Below, piece after piece: positions 7,438 through 16,229 of a stretch of 35,721 bases of DNA. Origin of the DNA: Patescibacteria group bacterium. GTDB lineage: Bacteria; Patescibacteriota; Gracilibacteria; UM-FILTER-43-11. The notes beneath the pieces are model-generated. The model ran no database searches. It was not told the origin of the DNA and was given only the letters and a program-made list of their open reading frames with translations. Every line of letters starts with the position of its first letter. Positions within the stretch are counted from its first letter, which is position 1. The translations under genes were made by a program, and so were the position numbers. Location: positions 1 through 35,721 of the forward strand of contig JAJDCF010000099.1 of the NCBI GenBank assembly GCA_029260955.1, read 5' to 3'.

Positions 7438-10400
7438 ATGCCTAAAAAGAACAATAAAACATATCTAGCAACACTATTTGCAATTGTACTGATGATTAGT
7501 GGTGGCTTTTATGCTAACAACGCTTTAGGTGTAGTTGGCGAACTTGATGCGGATAGTGACGGTGTAATTGATTCATTGGATAACTGTCCGAATACACCCA
7601 ATGCAGACCAGGCAGATTCCAATTCAAACGGAATCGGTGACGCCTGTGAGGCCGGCCCTACCTGTACCGACAGCGATAGTGACACCTTTTCAACAGAGGG
7701 GGGTGCATGTGGAACGGTAGACTGTAATGACGGAAACGCTACCATTTACCCAGGGGCGGCTTTGGCATGCGTATTAAACGATGTTGACTACAACTGTGAT
7801 GGGGTAGTGGACTGTCCTGCCGGCCCTACCTGTACCGATGCAGACGGAGATACATATTCAGCAGAAGGTGGTGCATGTGGCACAGCAGACTGTAACGATG
7901 GAGATGCCACAATTTACCCAACAGCACCTCTTTTATGTACTCAGAGCGACGTAGATTACAACTGTGACGCAGTACTTGATTGCGTAACCGTGCTAATTTG
8001 TACAGATAACGACTTTGATTTTTATTCCTTAGAAGGAGGCGATTGTGGTCCAATTGACTGTAACGACACGAATGCTGCAATATTTCCGGGTACAGAAGAA
8101 ATATGTAACGGAGCTGACAACAACTGTGATGGTGTAATCGACTGTCAAGCTGGTGGTGCATGCACGGACAATGACTCTGATTTCTTTTCTGCAGAAGGTG
8201 GTGCATGTGGCCCAATAGATTGTAATGACAATGATGCGAATATATTCCCAGATGCCGAACAAGTTTGTAATGGATTAGACAATGACTGTGATGGAATACT
8301 GGATTGTGCAGTCGATCTAGGATGTACCGATGTTGATGGCGACAATTACTACAATGAAGGTGGAATTTGTGGTCAAATTGACTGTAATGACGCAGCCATA
8401 GGCATTTTCCCAGGAGCAAATCAAATATGTAATGGATTAGACAATGACTGTGATGGTGCAATCGACTGCCCTGGCTCAGTTGGTACTGGTGGTGGTGGTG
8501 GCTGCGGATGTGCAGGTAAAGTGGATGATTTAACACTTCAGTACAATGGGGCTTCATCCGCAACAATTACTGTTGTTATGAAGAAGGATGATATTGAAGT
8601 ATTTAATGGAGTAGTTGCATCCAACGGCCAATTTAGTTTTCAAGGTGCTGACAACAATGGAACATTCGGCTCCAAGATTTTCATATACGTTAATGGTGTA
8701 CTAAACGGTTCTTATCACACCAGCTGCTCCGAATCAATTGGCGCCGGAACAACTGCTGGCGATTTTACAGTTGTAACAGGTGGCAGTAGGAACTTGGAGC
8801 AGGGTCTTTGCCCATTTACAGGTCCTCAGCCAACGGATGATGACGATGATGATTATGACGATGACGGAATCAACAATTGTGATGATGACGATGATGATAA
8901 CGACGGAATTACCGATGATATTGATGATGATGATGACAACGACGGAATTACCGATGATATTGATATAGACGATGACAATGATGGAATCGAAGATGATGAA
9001 GAGGAAGAATGTGATCAAGATGATGGAGGCAATATATATGCCTTCCGTGGAGACAATCATGATGACTTCTGGATGTACGATGTTTCTGCTGACCAATGGA
9101 CCAGCAAACAGGATGCACCAAATAATGTAAAACATGGTGGATCACTTGTTAGTGTCGGTGGTGACATCTACGCCTTCCGTGGAGACAACAAAGATGACTT
9201 CTGGATGTACGATGTTTCTGCTGACCAATGGAGCTCAATGGAGGATGCACCTGAAAAAGTAAAAGACGGAGCGGCTCTTGTAGAAGTTAGCGGTGACCTC
9301 TATGCCTTCCGCGGGAACAACAAAGATGACTTCTGGATGTACGATGTTTCTGCTGACCAATGGAGCTCAATGGAGGATGCACCTGAGAAAGTAAATGCAG
9401 GGGGAGCCATGACTAATGTAAGCGGTGACATTTATGCCTTCCGTGGTTTCAACAAAGATGACTTCTGGATGTACGATGTTTCTGCTGACCAATGGAGCTC
9501 AATGGAGGATACTCCAGATAATGTGCAGCATGGTGGGTCTCTTGTTGGTGTTGGCGTGGATATATACGCCTTCAGAGGTGATAACCATAAAGACTTCTGG
9601 AAGTACACTGTTTCGTCAGATCAGTGGTCTGACATGGAGGATGCCCCCGAGAATGTAAAACATGGAGGCGCATTAGTGAATGCAGGTGGTGGTGAAGAAG
9701 TAGCAGGAGGAGAAGGAGATGATGGTGAAGAAGGAGATGGAGATGATGATTTTGACAATGATGGAATTAGTGATTGTGAGGATGACGATGATGACAACGA
9801 TGGCATTGCTGACGATGAGGATGACGATGATGACAATGATGGTGTTGATGACGATGAGGAATCAGCATGTCAAACTCATTCACATGACGATAATCATACT
9901 GATTCTGTCACTAATTCTGAAGGCGAAGAAGAAGAGCTAACCTCAGAAGAATTCGATGAAGAGGTTGAAGAAGAATTCGATGAAAATCCATTCTCTGACA
10001 CTGATTTAGATGAGTTAGAAGGCATGGCTGCAGCCGAGTTATATAACAGAGGGGCTATTACAGGAATTAACGGCAAATTTATGGGCAACAATAAAACAAC
10101 CCGTGCCGAAGCTATTAAAATGACCCTTGAAGTTCGATTTGATGAAATACCGACAGTCGATTATGTCGACGACTATTCTGACGTTCAAGATGGCCAATGG
10201 TATACAAACTATATTCTTGTAGCTTCACAACTAAATATAGTAGAAGGATATGATAATGGCACCTTCAGGCCAAATAACAACATAAACACAGCCGAATTCC
10301 TTAAGGTACTAAGCCTTACTTTTGACCTAGAAAGAGACTTGGATTACGACTACGAAGATGTAGATGAGGATGCATGGTACGCAACATATGCTGGAGTAGC

Positions 10401-10509
10401 AAACACATTTGGACTCTTCCCTGGTAGGGATGATGAACTCGATCCTGAAGATGATTTAACTCGAACTGAAATAGTGATTGCGGTTTATAACTACCTGGTT
10501 AACCGCTAG
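7438..10509 (+). CDS. Cell-surface mosaic protein: thrombospondin-3, MopE-like, Kelch and SLH domains
   Basis: This 1023-aa protein starts at ATG 7438, with a signal peptide YLATLFAIVLMISGGFYANNALG. Domains in order: a thrombospondin type 3 Ca-binding unit (about 37-72); five Cys/Asp repeats of the MopE metal-binding type, each with D-C-N-D and Y/N-x-C-D-G (about 76-344); a Gly-rich hinge and a CGCAGKVDDLTLQYNG beta domain; an Asp-rich thrombospondin-3 block (about 467-525); five Kelch units of exactly 44 residues (about 532-751); a second Asp-rich block (about 760-810); and three SLH domains (about 852-1023) that would bind the S-layer or secondary wall polymer. It is probably a calcium-stiffened stalk displaying a Kelch platform. 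It has its own promoter and terminator. Ligand unknown. Confidence 0.9.
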   Translation: MPKKNNKTYLATLFAIVLMISGGFYANNALGVVGELDADSDGVIDSLDNCPNTPNADQADSNSNGIGDACEAGPTCTDSDSDTFSTEGGACGTVDCNDGNATIYPGAALACVLNDVDYNCDGVVDCPAGPTCTDADGDTYSAEGGACGTADCNDGDATIYPTAPLLCTQSDVDYNCDAVLDCVTVLICTDNDFDFYSLEGGDCGPIDCNDTNAAIFPGTEEICNGADNNCDGVIDCQAGGACTDNDSDFFSAEGGACGPIDCNDNDANIFPDAEQVCNGLDNDCDGILDCAVDLGCTDVDGDNYYNEGGICGQIDCNDAAIGIFPGANQICNGLDNDCDGAIDCPGSVGTGGGGGCGCAGKVDDLTLQYNGASSATITVVMKKDDIEVFNGVVASNGQFSFQGADNNGTFGSKIFIYVNGVLNGSYHTSCSESIGAGTTAGDFTVVTGGSRNLEQGLCPFTGPQPTDDDDDDYDDDGINNCDDDDDDNDGITDDIDDDDDNDGITDDIDIDDDNDGIEDDEEEECDQDDGGNIYAFRGDNHDDFWMYDVSADQWTSKQDAPNNVKHGGSLVSVGGDIYAFRGDNKDDFWMYDVSADQWSSMEDAPEKVKDGAALVEVSGDLYAFRGNNKDDFWMYDVSADQWSSMEDAPEKVNAGGAMTNVSGDIYAFRGFNKDDFWMYDVSADQWSSMEDTPDNVQHGGSLVGVGVDIYAFRGDNHKDFWKYTVSSDQWSDMEDAPENVKHGGALVNAGGGEEVAGGEGDDGEEGDGDDDFDNDGISDCEDDDDDNDGIADDEDDDDDNDGVDDDEESACQTHSHDDNHTDSVTNSEGEEEELTSEEFDEEVEEEFDENPFSDTDLDELEGMAAAELYNRGAITGINGKFMGNNKTTRAEAIKMTLEVRFDEIPTVDYVDDYSDVQDGQWYTNYILVASQLNIVEGYDNGTFRPNNNINTAEFLKVLSLTFDLERDLDYDYEDVDEDAWYATYAGVANTFGLFPGRDDELDPEDDLTRTEIVIAVYNYLVNR
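7663..8469 (+). repeat. Five MopE-like Cys/Asp coding repeats
   Basis: Units begin at 7663, 7831, 7999, 8161 and 8323, so they are 56, 56, 54, 54 and about 49 codons long. Each reads roughly C-T-D-x-D-x-D-x-(Y/F)-x-x-E-G-G-x-C-G, then D-C-N-D, then C-x-x-x-D-x-(N/D)-C-D-G. The regular Asp and Cys spacing suggests metal-bound, disulfide-stabilised modules. Confidence 0.8.
9031..9690 (+). repeat. Five tandem 132-bp Kelch-coding repeats
   Basis: The codons for DDFWMYDVSADQW begin at 9061, 9193, 9325 and 9457, and the diverged fifth unit aligns at 9589. The period is exactly 132 bp each time. Units 1-4 share a 39-40 bp block that is identical at the DNA level, synonymous sites included, so the array expanded or was homogenised recently. 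The fifth unit is the most diverged. Confidence 0.9.
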
Positions 10510-10524
10510 ACCAAATTAATCATT

Positions 10525-10556
10525 AAAAAACCCCAGTCATCAAATTGGGGTTTTTT
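10525..10556 (+). terminator. Rho-independent terminator after the Kelch/SLH gene
   Basis: AAAAAACCCCA (10525-10535) pairs with TGGGGTTTTTT (10546-10556) around a 10-nt loop, giving an 11-bp stem ending in a T-tract. It lies 15 bp after the stop codon. It is the only textbook intrinsic terminator I see in the window. Confidence 0.9.
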
Positions 10557-10625
10557 GTTATAAAATGAATCATTTAAGTCATCTTGTCTTAACACTAAAA
10601 CCTGCCATAACCACCCCCTTATCCC

Positions 10626-10665
10626 TTAACTTTTTGGCTAATTTATGCTAAAATATAGAGATTAA
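10626..10665 (+). promoter_or_regulatory. Promoter of the beta-helix surface gene
   Basis: TTAACT (10626-10631), a 17-bp spacer and TGC-TAAAAT (-10 at 10649-10654) are followed by ATAGAGATTAA. The segment 10646-10665 matches 17 of 20 bases with the promoter cores at 711-730 and 21293-21274. The predicted leader is about 23 nt. Confidence 0.65.
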
Positions 10666-10683
10666 ATTAAATAGTTAATTCAC

Positions 10684-13614
10684 TTGGGAAACAGAATAAA
10701 GAGCATCATCGGAAAACTGCTAACTTTAGTGCTTCTTCTGAGCGTCAGCCAACCTGCTCACGCACGCCTTCTTTTTGTAGACGATGTATTCGTTAATGAC
10801 TCAGAAACCTATGAAATTGGTAGTAACGACGATGCAGCAACCACCCCACTTACACTGCAATTTGGTGGAACGAATGGCGAAACCCTCACATGGGATAATT
10901 CTAATTCGTGGTTTGATATAAGTGATGATTTCAGCCTTGAGCAAAATCAGCTTAAAAATGTAGCAATAGATAACCTAGCCTCTGCACCCCTTACACCTGT
11001 TGCTGGACAAATTTACCATGACACTGGAGATACAAACACCTACATTTATACAGGAGCCATTTGGGAGGATATAACGCCCATAGCCAGTAGCACAAATACT
11101 AAAGTAATTACTGTTGGAACGGGGCTCGACTATACAACCATTGCTGCAGGAGCCACTTATTTAAACACGCTTTCAGGAGGTATTATATTGCTTTCAGCCG
11201 AAACTCACGCAGTATCTGCCGCAGTAGACCTAACAAATATCTGGATGATAGGTAAAGATGCCACAAAAACGACTATTCAGATCTCCGGCTCCGGACAAAT
11301 GGACTCATTCGACACAAAGTTCACTGGCTTAACCATGGATATTAATGCCATCACAGATACTATGGCGATTGATGTGCAATCTGGTTCTAGCTCGCTTCAT
11401 TTTGCTCAAGTAGATTTCGATATATTAGACTCTGGCGACTCACTTATAGACAGTAATGCCGTTTCAGCACCTACTTCATCACTAACCTTCATTGGATGTA
11501 ATGAAACAGCGGGTTCGGGAACAATTCTAAAAACAATAGCCACAGGTAACCTAAACGCATCTTCTACAATTTTTATATCCAGCGCACGAGGTAATAATTT
11601 GCTCCTAATGGATGACTGGGGCGTAACCATTGAAGGAGCAGGTAACGTATATACAACAGGAACCATTACCACCGTTCCAGCTAACACCATATTTGTGTAT
11701 CCGGGTATGTACCTACAAGGTGCAGTAAATAGTTTGCCAAGTGGCGGATCTATAACAATTTTGCCGGGAACTCATAGTATTACAGCCCCAATAGTAATAA
11801 CCAACGACAACATAGAGATTGCCGGCTATGGAGACTCCTCAGTTATTTCGGCCAGCGGATTTACAGGTGGCGACACAGTAGCAGCTATACAAATTGGCGC
11901 TGCTGATGGAACAGCCCCTGTCAACGGAGTTGCCATTCGGGATCTCAAGGTAGAGGTAACAGGTACAGGAGGATCAGACATTCATGGAATCCGTGCTGCA
12001 GGTGGCTCAGACAACATACTAGATCACATAACGGTACAAAAAGTATCTGGTACATCTGGTACAGGAGCCACCGCAAGAATGGGTATTCAATTTATTGATG
12101 GAACAGCCACCCAATTAACAAGGCCTGTAATTACAAATAGTGTCATATTGGGTAATGGGGGTAGTAATTATTTTACTGATGGCATTCATTTAACTTCCGA
12201 TGGAACATTCACTGGAGTCTGGGGGAACGACCAGGGAGTACTAAACGCTCTTATAGAAGGAAATGTGGTGGACTACGTAAGGGAAACAACTTACGTATTT
12301 GTGGGGGTAGATGACAGCTCGCTTTTTAACAATCGGTCATCGCGTATGGGAGCAGGGGGCGGAACAGCCTATGGTGTTTTTATGGGCAACGCAACCAACG
12401 TTAACATGTCGGGCAATGTATTTGTAGGATCTCTTTCAACCACTTCGATCGCTGTAGGAATTGAGCCATTTAACCCAGGAGTATTGAAGGAAGTTACCGA
12501 CTCACTGTTTAATAACAATGTAATTGATGGAGAAGGAGCAAGTGGCCTTGGCTTTGCAGTTGGCTTTCAGATTGGTAATGCAACGAATGCTGGAGTTCAC
12601 CGTAATTCATTCCAAAACAACACAATTCGGGGCGCTTCTGTAGCTACGACAACTGCGATAACAGTACGTGGAAATGCTGACACAAACACATTTTCGAACA
12701 ACGATATTTATGGTGGTTCAAACGCTTGGGACACGGGTGTTCATCTGCAAGCCTCCACTCAAGATGGCAACTTGGTTCGTGGAAATCGATACACAAATGT
12801 CACCACATGGCTAACAGATGTGGGAACCGCAACTAAAAATGGAGTATCTCAGCATCGCGCAACCACCGACCCAACTATAAACGATGATATAGGCGATGGT
12901 TATGGCATTGGAACAATCTGGATTAATACATCCACCGATGAAAGCTTTATTATGGCAGCCAGTGGTTTGGGTGCAGCAGTCTGGAACCATATAGTTAATG
13001 ACGGTACTTACGGTACAATATTCACACTAGACGAAGATAATGCAGGCGCTGGAGTAAACCTAGATCTTGTGGCAAATCAGGGGTCTGGGAATGATGGCAC
13101 TATTCGCTACAATGCAGCAAATACCAGATGGGAAATAAGTAACAATGGCTCCGCGACATTCAATGCTATTCAAGGAGCAAATATATTCTTTGGCTACGAT
13201 GCAACAGGTGGTCAGACAATCAACGCAACAGAGATCACTATAAATATAGATACAACGGATTTCGCCGATGCCAACTATTCACTTGCCACAGACCAGGTAA
13301 CCATTAATGAAACGGGCGTTTACCAAATCACCCTAGATGTAGGTGCTGAAACCACTAATTTAGGAGGTAGTACAGTTGCAGGATGGATAATAAAATTACA
13401 AGAAAATGTTGGAGCTGGCTTTGTAGACATAGCAAACTCAGTTACCGGATGTATTGCGATAGAGCTATCTAATACCTATAGTTGTAATCTAACTATAGCA
13501 AGAAGCTTTGCAGCAACCGATATCATTCGCGTACGAGCAGATCGCGTTAATGGCACGACCAACTTCCGCACCTTGGCTGACAACACTCGGCTTATTATTG
13601 AAAAAATTCGATAA
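10684..13614 (+). CDS. Secreted beta-helix surface protein with tail-fibre-like N-module and C1q-like cap
   Basis: This 976-aa protein has a likely TTG start at 10684 and a signal peptide (IIGKLLTLVLLLSVSQPAHA, cleaved near 28). Residues about 85-132 carry a module shared with the first surface gene (LKNVAIDNLASAP, then GQIYHDTGDTNTYI and WEDI). The middle (about 140-720) has the repeating short Asn/Gly-rich turns of a right-handed parallel beta-helix, such as NSVILGNGG, GNVFVGS, NNTIRGAS and NNDIYGGS. The last 145 residues look like a C1q/TNF-type jelly roll (FADANYSLATDQVTINETGVYQI near its start). Phage tailspikes combine trunk, beta-helix and cap in a similar order, so a trimeric receptor- or glycan-binding spike is plausible. 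Catalytic residues cannot be identified. It ends 4 bp from the convergent pilin gene with no terminator between. Confidence 0.8.
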   Translation: MGNRIKSIIGKLLTLVLLLSVSQPAHARLLFVDDVFVNDSETYEIGSNDDAATTPLTLQFGGTNGETLTWDNSNSWFDISDDFSLEQNQLKNVAIDNLASAPLTPVAGQIYHDTGDTNTYIYTGAIWEDITPIASSTNTKVITVGTGLDYTTIAAGATYLNTLSGGIILLSAETHAVSAAVDLTNIWMIGKDATKTTIQISGSGQMDSFDTKFTGLTMDINAITDTMAIDVQSGSSSLHFAQVDFDILDSGDSLIDSNAVSAPTSSLTFIGCNETAGSGTILKTIATGNLNASSTIFISSARGNNLLLMDDWGVTIEGAGNVYTTGTITTVPANTIFVYPGMYLQGAVNSLPSGGSITILPGTHSITAPIVITNDNIEIAGYGDSSVISASGFTGGDTVAAIQIGAADGTAPVNGVAIRDLKVEVTGTGGSDIHGIRAAGGSDNILDHITVQKVSGTSGTGATARMGIQFIDGTATQLTRPVITNSVILGNGGSNYFTDGIHLTSDGTFTGVWGNDQGVLNALIEGNVVDYVRETTYVFVGVDDSSLFNNRSSRMGAGGGTAYGVFMGNATNVNMSGNVFVGSLSTTSIAVGIEPFNPGVLKEVTDSLFNNNVIDGEGASGLGFAVGFQIGNATNAGVHRNSFQNNTIRGASVATTTAITVRGNADTNTFSNNDIYGGSNAWDTGVHLQASTQDGNLVRGNRYTNVTTWLTDVGTATKNGVSQHRATTDPTINDDIGDGYGIGTIWINTSTDESFIMAASGLGAAVWNHIVNDGTYGTIFTLDEDNAGAGVNLDLVANQGSGNDGTIRYNAANTRWEISNNGSATFNAIQGANIFFGYDATGGQTINATEITINIDTTDFADANYSLATDQVTINETGVYQITLDVGAETTNLGGSTVAGWIIKLQENVGAGFVDIANSVTGCIAIELSNTYSCNLTIARSFAATDIIRVRADRVNGTTNFRTLADNTRLIIEKIR

Positions 13615-13618
13615 CGCG

Positions 13619-14119
13619 TTACCTGGTAATTTCGATAGTAGGAGCAGTTCCTGAGCCACCAGCCCCCTCCCCCTCTGCACCACAAGCCCGAACGGTAACT
13701 GCACCATTCGAGTCCATTTTTAGTCCATAGCTAGTCACAGCATCGGTTCCTGTTTTTGGGTCTAACGGCACTTTAGCCAAGTAATTTGACCCAAATTGAG
13801 ATAAATCAACACAGGCTGAATTTGTTGTAACACCCGTTCCACAGGCAATATCGCAATCAAATACACCATCTCCAGCCAAATACCACGTATCAGCAACCAT
13901 ACTGGAAACTTCATTGTGATGAGTGCCATCATTGTCCACCTGGTATTTTCGAATTGCATCTAAAATAGTTGAAACATCGCTTTGTCTGCGAGAATTACGG
14001 GTTTCGTTCAAGCGACGAGCAGGGTCAATCGCCACAAAAATAGCCCCAGCTAGAATAGCTATAATGGCAATAACAATGATTAGCTCCACAAGTGTAAAAC
14101 CGGATTTCCTGTTGTTCAT
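13619..14119 (-). CDS. Type IV pilin, third of three paralogues
   Basis: This 166-aa protein starts at ATG 14119. Residues 1-7 form a short basic leader ending in Gly before FTLVELIIVIAIIAILAG, the prepilin peptidase site and hydrophobic assembly helix, with Glu at mature position 5. An IDPARRLNETRNSRR segment and an alpha1-C helix (SDVSTILDAIRKYQ) follow. The C-terminal globular part has Cys pairs and ends AEGEGAGGSGTAPTIEITR, a pattern repeated in both neighbours. It is the last gene of the pilus operon. Major versus minor role cannot be decided from sequence. Confidence 0.9.
   Translation of the reverse strand: MNNRKSGFTLVELIIVIAIIAILAGAIFVAIDPARRLNETRNSRRQSDVSTILDAIRKYQVDNDGTHHNEVSSMVADTWYLAGDGVFDCDIACGTGVTTNSACVDLSQFGSNYLAKVPLDPKTGTDAVTSYGLKMDSNGAVTVRACGAEGEGAGGSGTAPTIEITR
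14034..14095. repeat. 62-bp direct repeat in pilin N-terminal region, copy 1
   Basis: Bases 14034-14095 are identical to 14561-14622, offset 527 bp. The segment encodes the pilin hydrophobic helix. The third pilin has the same protein sequence here but clearly diverged DNA (around 15165-15228), so protein constraint alone does not explain the identity. Confidence 0.85.
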
Positions 14120-14148
14120 TTTATAAAATTTGGCAAAGCAATTGATCG

Positions 14149-14670
14149 CTACCTTGTAATTGAAATTGTAGGCGCTGACCCGGCACCACCTGGCCCTTCT
14201 CCTTCAGCATTACAGGCCTGAATGGTAATTGCACCATTACTATCCCTTTCAATCGCATAAGCAGTCTTTGCACTGGTTCCACCGTTAGGGTCTAAAGGAA
14301 CAACCGCTAAATAGTTAGTGCCAATATTAGATAAATCGACACACCCTGTCTGCGTCGTATTCAGGCCACAAGTAACACCACAGCCACTCGATGCCGTACC
14401 AAGCTGGTAATAAGTATCGGCCGCCATACTGACCACGGTAGCGTAGTGAACACCGGCATTATCTCCCTGGTACTTTTTGATGGCATCCAAAATAGTAGCA
14501 ACATCACTGTTACGACGAGCATTACGCGTTTCGTTCAAACGACGAGCAGGGTCAATAGCAACAAAAATAGCCCCAGCTAGAATAGCTATAATGGCAATAA
14601 CAATGATTAGCTCCACAAGTGTGAATCCTGCCTGCCGGTTTGCACGTTCTTTTTGTATTTTCTTTCTCAT
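14149..14670 (-). CDS. Type IV pilin, second of three paralogues
   Basis: This 173-aa protein starts at ATG 14670. The leader is longer and very basic (MRKKIQKERANRQAG) before FTLVELIIVIAI. The same IDPARRLNETRNARR segment follows, then NSDVATILDAIKKYQGDN. Four Cys in the globular domain (CGVTCGLNTTQTGC and a later C) would make disulfides, and the end is AEGEGPGGAGSAPTISITR. It is 29 bp from the next pilin and 67 bp from the previous one. The AT-rich 67-bp gap could hold a separate promoter but shows no convincing one. Confidence 0.9.
   Translation of the reverse strand: MRKKIQKERANRQAGFTLVELIIVIAIIAILAGAIFVAIDPARRLNETRNARRNSDVATILDAIKKYQGDNAGVHYATVVSMAADTYYQLGTASSGCGVTCGLNTTQTGCVDLSNIGTNYLAVVPLDPNGGTSAKTAYAIERDSNGAITIQACNAEGEGPGGAGSAPTISITR
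14561..14622. repeat. 62-bp direct repeat in pilin N-terminal region, copy 2
   Basis: This copy is identical to 14034-14095. Flanking bases diverge immediately on both sides, which is typical of a gene-conversion tract or a recently duplicated, then diverged, gene. Confidence 0.85.
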
Positions 14671-14737
14671 TGCTTATGTTTTACGCCCAATTCGTGATAA
14701 TACTAACTTTTTTTTGCAAAAATATACAGACAAAAAT

Positions 14738-15253
14738 TTAACGAACCACCTTAATCTCGGGAGGTGTTCCACCTCCACCTGCGCCCTCACCCTCAGGTTG
14801 ACATGCGCCAACTGTAACTGCGCCATTCACATCTTTAATTATATAATAGTCAGTAAAATCACCATCTCCCGTCTTAGGATCAATAGGAATCTCATTTAGA
14901 TAATTCGAACCTATATCTCTTAAATCAACACAATCTGTACTGCCAGTAATTCCACTACCCACAAGATCGGCACAAGTCGTATCGCAAAAAATTACATCTC
15001 GATCAATCAAATGATAGTCATCCTCAATCGCATTTTCTACTTCGAGATAATGCTCTCCGTCGTTATCTACTTGATATTTGCGAATCGCATCTACGATAGT
15101 ACCCACATCTGATAAACGTCGCGCGTTACGTGTTTCGTGTAAGCGACGGGCAGGGTCGATGGCAACGAAAATAGCCCCAGCTAAAATAGCGATAATGGCG
15201 ATAACTATGATCAACTCCACAAGCGTGAAGCCACTAACTCCTTTTTCACTCAT
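14738..15253 (-). CDS. Type IV pilin, first of three paralogues
   Basis: This 171-aa protein starts at ATG 15253, overlapping the stop codon of the PilM-like gene by 8 bp (ATGAGTGA), so translation is probably coupled. The leader MSEKGVSG precedes FTLVELIIVIAIIAILAG, followed by IDPARRLHETRNARR and SDVGTIVDAIRKYQVDN. The C-terminal end AEGEG becomes PEGEGAGGGGTPPEIKVVR. It is more acidic than the other two and its DNA is more diverged, so it is the oldest split of the three. Confidence 0.9.
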   Translation of the reverse strand: MSEKGVSGFTLVELIIVIAIIAILAGAIFVAIDPARRLHETRNARRLSDVGTIVDAIRKYQVDNDGEHYLEVENAIEDDYHLIDRDVIFCDTTCADLVGSGITGSTDCVDLRDIGSNYLNEIPIDPKTGDGDFTDYYIIKDVNGAVTVGACQPEGEGAGGGGTPPEIKVVR

Positions 15254-16229
15254 CTTTTGACTGTTTGGGCTTAGAATTCACGTCTTCATCAGGGGTCACA
15301 ACATCGAATATGCCAAACAGAGTAGTCTTATCAAATTCATAAGGAATTAATTTGGACAATGCAGCATGCTTTGCATCAATAAAAATCACGGAGTTATCCG
15401 CCGATTTAAAACTTTTTTCAATATTCTTCTGATTTTCATCCGTAAAACCAATGAAATAAAGAGATTTCATCTCACTTTCAAATTGATCTGCAAATGCTCT
15501 TTGAGCCTTGTCGAATTCAGCAAGGCAAACATCACAATTCATAAGGCCATTATCATCAAATTGACCCAAAAGATAACTGTCATATAGCAAGCCATTACGA
15601 AAAAGTGAAAGATATATTTTCTCCTTATGACTAGAGAAAAGTGCGGCATCTTCCAACACTGAAACCTCATTTAAAGCCAAATGACTAATCGGTTCAGGAA
15701 TGAATTCAATTGAGTCAATGCCTAACTCTTTGCACACTTTAATGAGTCGCTGCTGCCATTTCTTCGGAAAAGCATAAGCTGCATAGCTGATTTTGTGCTC
15801 CTTCTCAGTCATAGCAAAGTCCAAAATCAAATCGTCGATTGAAATGGGACAATGCCCCCCAACTGTCGCCAAGATTGACTCTTTAAGTGAAGACTCTGAA
15901 GCCTTATGAGAAAAATCTTCAACAAAAGTATAAAGCAGATGATATGGAATGTTCATATACAGCTTTTTTGTTCGAATAGCCTTAGGTTGAGCCTGAGCAA
16001 AAAGCTCAGTCAAAACACTCTTAAAATCATCCATGCTTATTATTTCCCCTTTGTTCATTGTGCCTTGGATAAGAGAAAGCTCGTTGAATGCCACCATGGT
16101 GAGATCCCCGTTTTTCAAATCAAACTGCAATACCTGTAAAGCATCATCGTGCAAAACAAGAATGGTTTTTGCCGTTTGTTTTAAAAAAGAAAATAAACCC
16201 AAAAGAAATTTTTTAATAACTAAAATCAA
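15246..16229 (-). CDS. pilM: PilM-like pilus assembly protein (actin-fold)
   Basis: The frame is open further upstream, but a start there would overlap the preceding gene by more than 100 bp. TTG at 16229-16227 gives 327 aa and a 17-bp overlap. The protein begins IKKFLLGLFSFLKQTAKTILVLHDD. The segment SILATVGGHCPISIDDLILDF is the PilM/GspL-type signature (compare the EAEKYIPFPLEEVVLDY pattern of PilM), followed by a pattern resembling the ATPase-like fold (AAYAFPKKWQQRLIKVCKELGIDSIEFIPEP). PilM sits on the cytoplasmic face and links the assembly ATPase to inner-membrane PilN/PilO, which are not in this window. The hydrophobic N-terminus and acidic tail (VTPDEDVNSK) are unusual. The family call is good, the start is uncertain. 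Confidence 0.7.
   Translation of the reverse strand: MILVIKKFLLGLFSFLKQTAKTILVLHDDALQVLQFDLKNGDLTMVAFNELSLIQGTMNKGEIISMDDFKSVLTELFAQAQPKAIRTKKLYMNIPYHLLYTFVEDFSHKASESSLKESILATVGGHCPISIDDLILDFAMTEKEHKISYAAYAFPKKWQQRLIKVCKELGIDSIEFIPEPISHLALNEVSVLEDAALFSSHKEKIYLSLFRNGLLYDSYLLGQFDDNGLMNCDVCLAEFDKAQRAFADQFESEMKSLYFIGFTDENQKNIEKSFKSADNSVIFIDAKHAALSKLIPYEFDKTTLFGIFDVVTPDEDVNSKPKQSKDE

Noticed and set aside
7663..9690. CRISPR array
   Set aside because: The regularly spaced repeats are 132 bp or 162-168 bp, in frame, and encode Kelch and MopE-like protein units. There are no spacers and no cas genes.
845..13614. Prophage or tail-fibre operon
   Set aside because: Fibre-like modules are present, but there is no capsid, terminase, portal, tail tube, integrase or lysis gene, and each protein has its own signal peptide. 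These are cell-surface proteins.
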